Assembly: GCA_003535955.1 (NCBI GenBank)
Contig: DPZM01000304.1
Location: 777-11,859, forward strand
Direction of reading: 5' to 3'
Length of the DNA: 11,083 bases
DNA from: Lachnospiraceae bacterium
GTDB taxonomy: Bacteria > Bacillota > Clostridia > Lachnospirales > Lachnospiraceae
The notes beneath the pieces were generated by a model that ran no database searches, was not told the DNA's origin, and saw only the letters and a program-made list of their open reading frames with translations. Every line of letters begins with the position of its first letter. Positions within the stretch are counted from its first letter, which is position 1. Positions 6,289 through 11,083 of the stretch are shown here, in pieces. The translations under genes were made by a program, and so were the position numbers.

Positions 6289-7341
6289 TTATCTTGTGCT
6301 CAGGAATATATATTCCCTCTGGGCTTCTTCATCGTCAGGATACTTTTCGATATATTCCTTCATGAGTACCGCGGCCTTCTTAAAGTCAAGAAGGTATTCA
6401 TATGTGACAGCTTCATTGAACATAAGGCTCTGATTATATGACGGGTCATTTAATGCCATGCCGTTCTCAAATGCCGTCAGTGCCTTCATGTACTCCTCCT
6501 GCTTTAAGTACATAAGGCCTTCCTCGTTATATATGCAGGCCGAATCAGGATCCTTCTCAAGGTATTCCCGGTAAAGGGTCGCGGCATAATTAATATCACC
6601 CAGGGCTTCGTAGGACCTCCCAAGGTAGAGAACAAGCTTGTCGGATTCGTCATCCTTCCTCGCAGCTTCAAGCGACTGCCTGGCCTCATCATATTTTCCA
6701 AGATAATAGGAAAACAGGCCGGACTGGTAGTCGGTCATCCTGCCGTTCTTCTGAAGGGCCATATTTATGTAGTTCTCTCCGTCCTGTTTGTCTCCTGCAT
6801 CGTCAAGAGCCTCATAAATGCTGATATAGAGGTCGTAATCGGATGACTTTAACTCAACCGCCCTGTCAAAATCAGCAAGGGCAGCTGTCTTATCGTTTTT
6901 CAAAAGTTCGATACGGCCGCGCAGATAATGCGCGTCTGCCTGCTTGTCGTCAAGTCCCAGAATGGCATTGTAGGTGTCAAGTGCCGCATCCAGGTCCCCG
7001 CTCTTAAACTGGGACAGGGCCATGTAGTAATTGATGTCATAGTCAAGCTTACCGACAAGTCCGTTGCTTCCCTTTAAGGAATTCATAAAATCATCCACTG
7101 CCCGGTCATACTCACCAAGACCCATATGGGCTATCCCAAGGCCCCTGTAGGTAAGGCGCTTATCCTCACCCTCCGCAAGAGCCCTGTTTAAGCAGGTCAG
7201 GGCTTCGCTGTATTCCTGGGCTTCGATGGCATCCATGCCAAGACTGAGGTTTGAGCCGGGGCCTCCCCCCGGATTACATCCCGCAAGCAGGGCCGATATA
7301 CTTATTCCCAGTATTGAAAGCATAAAAAGGCGTTTCTTCAT
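6289..7341 (-). CDS. TPR-repeat lipoprotein
   Basis: The 350-residue product begins MKKRLF with a hydrophobic stretch and lipobox LAGC (Cys 22), so it should be a membrane-anchored lipoprotein facing outward. After a short Gly/Pro linker, the rest is a run of roughly nine tetratricopeptide repeats (about residues 28-345). Each shows the alternating small/aromatic pattern, for example YRGLGIAHMGLGEYDRAVDDF and YNEEGLMYLKQEEYMKALTAF. TPR arrays bind other proteins or peptides, but the partner cannot be read from the sequence. The frame extends six codons upstream to a GTG at 7359, which coincides with the predicted transcription start. The ATG at 7341 sits 10 bases after GAGG and starts a typical signal peptide, so it was chosen. 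It has its own promoter and a strong terminator and is divergent from the TraX-family gene. Confidence 0.88.
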   Translation of the reverse strand: MKKRLFMLSILGISISALLAGCNPGGGPGSNLSLGMDAIEAQEYSEALTCLNRALAEGEDKRLTYRGLGIAHMGLGEYDRAVDDFMNSLKGSNGLVGKLDYDINYYMALSQFKSGDLDAALDTYNAILGLDDKQADAHYLRGRIELLKNDKTAALADFDRAVELKSSDYDLYISIYEALDDAGDKQDGENYINMALQKNGRMTDYQSGLFSYYLGKYDEARQSLEAARKDDESDKLVLYLGRSYEALGDINYAATLYREYLEKDPDSACIYNEEGLMYLKQEEYMKALTAFENGMALNDPSYNQSLMFNEAVTYEYLLDFKKAAVLMKEYIEKYPDDEEAQREYIFLSTR

Positions 7342-7365
7342 TAAATATATACCTCGCACTTTGAA

Positions 7366-7394
7366 AGTATATCAATCTTAAAGCGGCAGCGCAA
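7366..7394 (-). promoter_or_regulatory. Promoter of the TPR lipoprotein gene
   Basis: On the minus strand TTGCGC (7389-7394), 17-base spacer, TATACT (7366-7371). The -10 is good and the -35 matches at only three positions. Predicted start near 7359 gives a leader of about 18 bases to the ATG at 7341. Confidence 0.55.
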
Positions 7395-7461
7395 GCAAAA
7401 CACGTGCCTCATCATTTAACAATAATTATCACCGAACCTTTTATTTTGCCTGATGATGGGT

Positions 7462-7467
7462 TATAAT
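7462..7467 (+). promoter_or_regulatory. Consensus -10 just before the TraX-family ATG
   Basis: A perfect TATAAT ends 7 bases before the ATG at 7475, so the predicted transcription start coincides with the start codon. The -35 region (about 7439-7444, TTTTAT) is poor. No Shine-Dalgarno sequence precedes the ATG, which fits a leaderless transcript. Confidence 0.5.
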
Positions 7468-7474
7468 CTCTTGC

Positions 7475-8233
7475 ATGGGCTTAGATTTTACGGAAAAAAC
7501 AGCAGAAAGATCCGGGCTGCTCTCAGGTTCCACCCTGAAGATCATAGCCTGCATCAGCATGTTCACAGATCACGCGACCCTGATACTTTTGCACAGATAC
7601 CGTGATCATCTGAGCACGCTTGATTATAACAGCATTATGTACTGGCAGAGGCTCTACCATATAGGGCGCAATATAGGACGTATGGCCTTTCCCATCTTCT
7701 GCTTCCTGCTTGTTGAAGGGTTCTTCCATACAAGCAACAGGCTAAAATACCTGCTTCGCTTAACCGTCATGTGCCTGTTGTCGGAGCACGCCTTCAACCT
7801 GCTGGCTGCAAGCAGGCATCTGGATCCCGGCCACCAGAACGTCTTCATGACTCTTGCCATATCATTGCTCACCATAACAGCCCTCGAGCAGGTTAAAATC
7901 CGCTTCAGGGGTAAGCCCGACATTATATCCGTACTTAGTATCGTCATAGCATCGCTCGGGTGCCTTATTGCCTGTCTTTTGAAAACCGATTACGGTTACA
8001 GGGGAGTTCTGGCCATCGTGATAATGTATATGTTACACAGCAGCAAGATCCTTACCTGTCTCGGAACCGCCCTTGCCTTTACATGGGAGCCCTGGGCACT
8101 GACCGCCGTTATCCCGCTGTTCCTCTATAACGGAAAACGCGGACTAAGACGCAAGTACATCTTCTACGCCTTCTATCCGCTGCATATCTACCTTATATAT
8201 TTTGTGGTCTATCATGTCCTGCCCATGCCGTAA
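7475..8233 (+). CDS. TraX-family integral membrane protein
   Basis: The 252-residue, largely hydrophobic protein has about seven or eight membrane segments. Family hallmarks are LKIIACISMFTDH at 21-33 (D32, H33), IGRMAFPIFCFLLVEGF at 67-83, HQNVFMTL at 120-127, DYGYRGVL at 172-179 and FYPLHIYLIY near 233-242. TraX of the F plasmid is needed for N-terminal acetylation of pilin; chromosomal Firmicute relatives are probably acyltransferases of the envelope with unknown substrate. No conjugation gene accompanies it, so the name should not be read as a transfer function. The ATG at 7475 is the only in-frame ATG/GTG/TTG before the conserved region; an in-frame stop lies at 7454-7456. It lacks a Shine-Dalgarno. 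The gene converges on the LRR gene with a 20-base gap and no terminator between. Confidence 0.87.
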   Translation: MGLDFTEKTAERSGLLSGSTLKIIACISMFTDHATLILLHRYRDHLSTLDYNSIMYWQRLYHIGRNIGRMAFPIFCFLLVEGFFHTSNRLKYLLRLTVMCLLSEHAFNLLAASRHLDPGHQNVFMTLAISLLTITALEQVKIRFRGKPDIISVLSIVIASLGCLIACLLKTDYGYRGVLAIVIMYMLHSSKILTCLGTALAFTWEPWALTAVIPLFLYNGKRGLRRKYIFYAFYPLHIYLIYFVVYHVLPMP

Positions 8234-8253
8234 GGATTCCACCACTCATAATC

Positions 8254-9210
8254 TTAAAGTGTCAGTTCATCGAAGAAGGAGCCTGCGCCGCAACCGGATC
8301 CGCCCCTTACCGATTCAATGAGAAAGGCCTTCATGCCCGCATGCCGGTCACCCATCTTAAGAAGGATATCCTCAAGATTGGAAGCCGATATCACACCCTC
8401 TTCCATCATAAGTCCGTAATAGTCACGGTCATCGCCAAAGTCACGCAGGAGCACACGGATAGCAGCATCGGATCTGCTTCCCACCGTATGATCCAAAAGA
8501 TAATCCACAAGTATCCGCCGGTTTTCGCCGCTTAAACATACATCATTACGAAGGCGGAGCATACACAGGTAGGCCTTCTTCTCCCTGTTATATTCAAGAT
8601 ACTGGTCATAGTCAAAGTGAAGGTCTTCCTCGCCGCACAGAACATACAGATGATATCCCTCGTCATCCTTAAGGCTTAAGATATGCATAAGCCTGGTATC
8701 CCATTTCCCGTACCATTCACAGGATCCGGCATGTTCTGTATCAAGCAGATACTCCGCATCCATATATATGGGAACCGCGGCCAGAAGCTTAGCCACCGCT
8801 TCCCGGTCACGGCTGTTTTCCTCCGGTTTATGGCCGGTTCTGTCCGCCATGCCTTCAGGATCAATATCATACAGGGAAATGTCGCCAAGCTTCCTGTCAT
8901 TTTTAAATATTCCCTTGCCAAGCCTGAGTGACTTTGCCGGAAGCACAACAGACTTAAGGTTGTCACAGAAGGCAAAAGCCCACTCGCCTACCTCATCCAC
9001 ATACTCTGGCAGCGTCACCTCCCTTAAGCCCTTGCAGCCAAGGAAGGCCTTCCTGCCGATGGCCTTGACCGGGCATCCGCCAAGCATCTTTGGCACCGTC
9101 ACACCCGTAAGCTTTTTATCGGCATCGGTCACAAGAGCAAAGGAGCTTTCTTCCCGTATTTCATAGTATAATCCTGTTTCTTCATCATAATACCGCATAT
9201 TCCGACCCAT
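8254..9210 (-). CDS. Leucine-rich-repeat (BspA/LRR_5-like) protein with helical C-terminal domain
   Basis: The 318-residue soluble protein lacks a signal peptide, so it is probably cytoplasmic although many BspA-type LRR proteins are secreted. Residues about 35-112 carry roughly three LRR_5 units with the pattern IGxxAFxxCxxLxxVxLP, for example around 51-68 and 73-91. Residues about 138-318 are an acidic, partly helical region I do not recognise, with possible helical repeats near 229-300 and a Gly-rich tail ending DELTL. It is the last gene of the VWA-like/AAA+ set, 30 bases after the ATPase stop, and is probably co-transcribed. That context and the intracellular prediction suggest an adaptor or substrate-recognition part, which is inference. 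The start is uncertain: neither ATG 9210 nor ATG 9198 (four codons in) has a clear ribosome binding site. Confidence 0.8.
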   Translation of the reverse strand: MGRNMRYYDEETGLYYEIREESSFALVTDADKKLTGVTVPKMLGGCPVKAIGRKAFLGCKGLREVTLPEYVDEVGEWAFAFCDNLKSVVLPAKSLRLGKGIFKNDRKLGDISLYDIDPEGMADRTGHKPEENSRDREAVAKLLAAVPIYMDAEYLLDTEHAGSCEWYGKWDTRLMHILSLKDDEGYHLYVLCGEEDLHFDYDQYLEYNREKKAYLCMLRLRNDVCLSGENRRILVDYLLDHTVGSRSDAAIRVLLRDFGDDRDYYGLMMEEGVISASNLEDILLKMGDRHAGMKAFLIESVRGGSGCGAGSFFDELTL

Positions 9211-9221
9211 TCCGAAGGGAC

Positions 9222-9235
9222 CGGGGACTGCCCCG
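9222..9235 (-). other. Small GC hairpin between the AAA+ and LRR genes
   Basis: CGGGG (9222-9226) and CCCCG (9231-9235) form a perfect 5-bp stem with a 4-base loop, 11 bases before the LRR ATG. There is no U-tract, so it is not a terminator. It occupies the region where a ribosome binding site would be expected and could influence translation of the last gene. Confidence 0.4.
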
Positions 9236-9240
9236 ATACC

Positions 9241-10767
9241 TTAATCAGTAAATTTAACCAGTTCCCTTATCTCTTCCTTAAGGGCTCCGGTCCTCTCTTC
9301 AAGCATCATCTCGTCCTTATACTTCATATATTCATCACAGCCGTAACGGGCTATAAACCTTGAAGTGTATGAATTGACAGTCATTTCCGTGACCAGGATG
9401 AGCATCTCGTTGCCATCCTTAAAGGCCCTGCCGGCAAAGTCAAACAGGAAAGACAGTTCCTTCTTAAGTTCTTCACTCCTTCCCTTCACAAGGGCAAGCT
9501 CACTGTTGTACTTATCCCTAACCCTTTCAAATGGCTCATCGGACTTGAGGGCATCCTTATAGGCCTCCTCAAGGAAACGTACGCTCAGTCTCTTTATCCT
9601 CTCATCTTCCTTGGAAACGGCGGAAGCCTTTTTCAGGGCCCGAAGGTCTTTATTGATCTTATCCGTTATTGACAGCATCGCGGCAAGAACATCCTCATCA
9701 CCGTCATCATTAAGTTCCGGCGCGGGGAGTGACTTTGCCTTAAGCTGCTTAAGGTAGGGGTTAAGGGCGATAAGATAATCGGTATTCACAAGGCAGTTCC
9801 TGACATCGGAGATCACCCTGTCCATCAGCATTGAAAGGAGCGAAAGGCGTTCATCGAAAGGCGCCGCCTGAGCCCTTTGTACCACCTCATCCGTCACTGC
9901 CCCCTCAAGGATCTCCGTGACATGGTAATCCCTCTTGTATTTATTGTAGAGCTCATAGTAGGCGGCGAATTCCTTAACAACGGAATCATTCCTTATGTAC
10001 TGGTCGATCAGGGTATCATCAACCGGCATATTGGCCGCTTCGTAGAGCTTAAGTATCTCGGATAAGTCCTCCCAGCCCCTGGCGGTCACGTAAGCCCTGC
10101 CGTTAACCGTATTCTCTATTAAATAGAAGTAATCCCTCTTCAGGTCGAGGAAGGACAGGATGGCCGGGTGGATCGTATTATCAAGCGCATAATCCTTCCA
10201 TACCTTGTAATCCGCAACTACATTCATTACCTTTAATCTGTCAAGGACAGCAACATCGAACTCCCTGACTGCCTTGTTGAACTCGGGCGGATTGCCTGCC
10301 GTTACTATGACCCAGCCGTCCGGAACCTGATGGCGGCCGAAGACCTTATACTGAAGGAACTGGAGCATGGAGGGTGCAAGTGTCTCCGAAACGCAGTTTA
10401 TCTCATCAAGGAAGAGGATACCCTCCTTAATGCCGGTTTCGCGCATGGTATCGTAGATACTTGCGATTATCTCGCTCATGGTATATTCGGTAACGTCATA
10501 CTCAAGGCCTTCGAATTCCTCGTGTTTGATAAAGGGAAGGCCTATGGCCGACTGCCTCGTATGGTGGGTCATCGAGTAGGACACAAGGGCGATATTAAGT
10601 TCCTGGGCTATCTGCTCCATGATGGCGGTCTTACCGACACCCGGCGCACCCAACAAAAATACCGGCCTCTGCCTTACAACAGGGATCACATACTCCCCGA
10701 ATTCCCCCTTGCTCAAGTATAAGCTGACTGTCTGCTTGATATAGTCCTTGGCCTGTTTTATGTTCAT
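9241..10767 (-). CDS. MoxR-like AAA+ ATPase
   Basis: The 508-residue protein is a cytoplasmic AAA+ ATPase of the MoxR / AAA_5 type. It has Walker A GAPGVGKT (40-47), Walker B ILFLDEIN (117-124, D121/E122), sensor-1 TAGNPPEF with N159, and the arginine-finger-like LDR at 175-177. Residues about 190-508 are mostly helical and charged, without a recognised domain. MoxR ATPases commonly work as chaperone-like motors with a VWA-domain partner encoded next door, and the partner's C-terminus is visible 36 bases upstream. The ATG at 10767 has AGGAGG 4 bases upstream. The LRR gene follows 30 bases after the stop, so the three genes look like one operon. The actual substrate is unknown; a role in cofactor insertion, complex assembly or stress/defence cannot be told apart from sequence. 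Confidence 0.9.
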   Translation of the reverse strand: MNIKQAKDYIKQTVSLYLSKGEFGEYVIPVVRQRPVFLLGAPGVGKTAIMEQIAQELNIALVSYSMTHHTRQSAIGLPFIKHEEFEGLEYDVTEYTMSEIIASIYDTMRETGIKEGILFLDEINCVSETLAPSMLQFLQYKVFGRHQVPDGWVIVTAGNPPEFNKAVREFDVAVLDRLKVMNVVADYKVWKDYALDNTIHPAILSFLDLKRDYFYLIENTVNGRAYVTARGWEDLSEILKLYEAANMPVDDTLIDQYIRNDSVVKEFAAYYELYNKYKRDYHVTEILEGAVTDEVVQRAQAAPFDERLSLLSMLMDRVISDVRNCLVNTDYLIALNPYLKQLKAKSLPAPELNDDGDEDVLAAMLSITDKINKDLRALKKASAVSKEDERIKRLSVRFLEEAYKDALKSDEPFERVRDKYNSELALVKGRSEELKKELSFLFDFAGRAFKDGNEMLILVTEMTVNSYTSRFIARYGCDEYMKYKDEMMLEERTGALKEEIRELVKFTD

Positions 10768-10771
10768 GCTT

Positions 10772-10777
10772 CCTCCT
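10772..10777 (-). promoter_or_regulatory. Ribosome binding site of the AAA+ gene
   Basis: Minus-strand AGGAGG ends 4 bases before the ATG at 10767, within the 36-base gap after the VWA-like gene. It fixes the start and shows independent ribosome loading inside the operon. Confidence 0.75.
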
Positions 10778-10803
10778 AACCCGGTACATTTTTGTCACTT
10801 GGT

Positions 10804-11083
10804 TCAGAACCGTTGTGTCACTTCGTCTGCATCGATCTCCACACGGATACCCCACCAGGGGACTTCGGGCCGCTTTAAATCCTGCCTGACAAATACGAAC
10901 ATGGTATCGTAATCGGGTGCCTTGCCGGGATAGATCCCGTATCCGTCGGTAAAATATATAAGTCCCTTGAAGTTCTCGAATTCCTTATCCTCTATAAGAG
11001 CGTCCACGTAATCAAAGGCCGGCCTGAAGTCGGTACCCCCGTAGCCGGTAAGCCTGCCCTTTTTTATAAAGTCGTCAAAATCC
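10804..11083 (-). CDS. VWA-like (DUF2201-type) protein, C-terminal part
   Basis: The open frame runs off the right edge; only the last 92 residues are present and the start lies outside. The fragment has the later half of a VWA fold: GYGGTDFRPAFDYV (the Thr of a MIDAS-like metal site), then the strand LIYFTDGYG (the Asp), then a C-terminal WWGIRVEIDADEV. This layout is typical of the VWA-like domain of the DUF2201 family, whose N-terminal half is a predicted metallopeptidase; that half is not visible here. It ends 36 bases before the MoxR-like ATPase, the usual pairing. The first MIDAS motif (DxSxS) should lie just right of the window. Confidence 0.8.
   Translation of the reverse strand, partial: DFDDFIKKGRLTGYGGTDFRPAFDYVDALIEDKEFENFKGLIYFTDGYGIYPGKAPDYDTMFVFVRQDLKRPEVPWWGIRVEIDADEVTQRF

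Overview
The window looks like chromosome of a strictly anaerobic, low-to-mid GC Firmicute, most likely a Lachnospiraceae-type Clostridia. The evidence is a class III (oxygen-sensitive) ribonucleotide reductase of the redoxin-fused kind, AGGAGG ribosome binding sites, sigma-A-like promoters, two lipoprotein signal peptides and the clostridial form of OMP decarboxylase. The taxon is inferred from protein style, not from a marker gene. No rRNA, tRNA, CRISPR array, transposase or phage gene is visible.

Layout, left to right. Positions 1-130 hold two hairpins; the second (51-86) is the terminator of a 700-residue surface lipoprotein (131-2233, minus) that joins a HAD phosphatase domain to C-terminal extracytoplasmic-type domains. 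Next come pyrF (2419-3348, minus) and nrdD (3525-5924, minus), each with its own promoter; a strong terminator separates them. The 364-base gap upstream of nrdD is dense in signals. Listed in the minus-strand reading direction it holds the terminator of the TPR gene, two NrdR boxes exactly 32 bp apart, a TTGACT-N17-TATACT promoter, and a terminator-like hairpin beginning at the predicted 5' end of the mRNA. A TPR lipoprotein (6289-7341, minus) and a TraX-family membrane protein (7475-8233, plus) are divergent. TraX converges tail-to-tail on a minus-strand gene set that enters from the right edge: a VWA-like (DUF2201-type) protein C-terminus, a MoxR-like AAA+ ATPase and a leucine-rich-repeat protein.

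How the genes work together. nrdD supplies dNTPs and pyrF supplies UMP, so the middle is nucleotide metabolism; the NrdR boxes tie nrdD to the global dNTP-sensing repressor. No nrdG activase lies beside nrdD. The right-hand trio has the form of an AAA+ motor with a VWA partner, plus an LRR protein that may act as adaptor; its cellular role is unknown and it is the best candidate here for an under-described system. The two lipoproteins and TraX are envelope functions with no clear link to each other.
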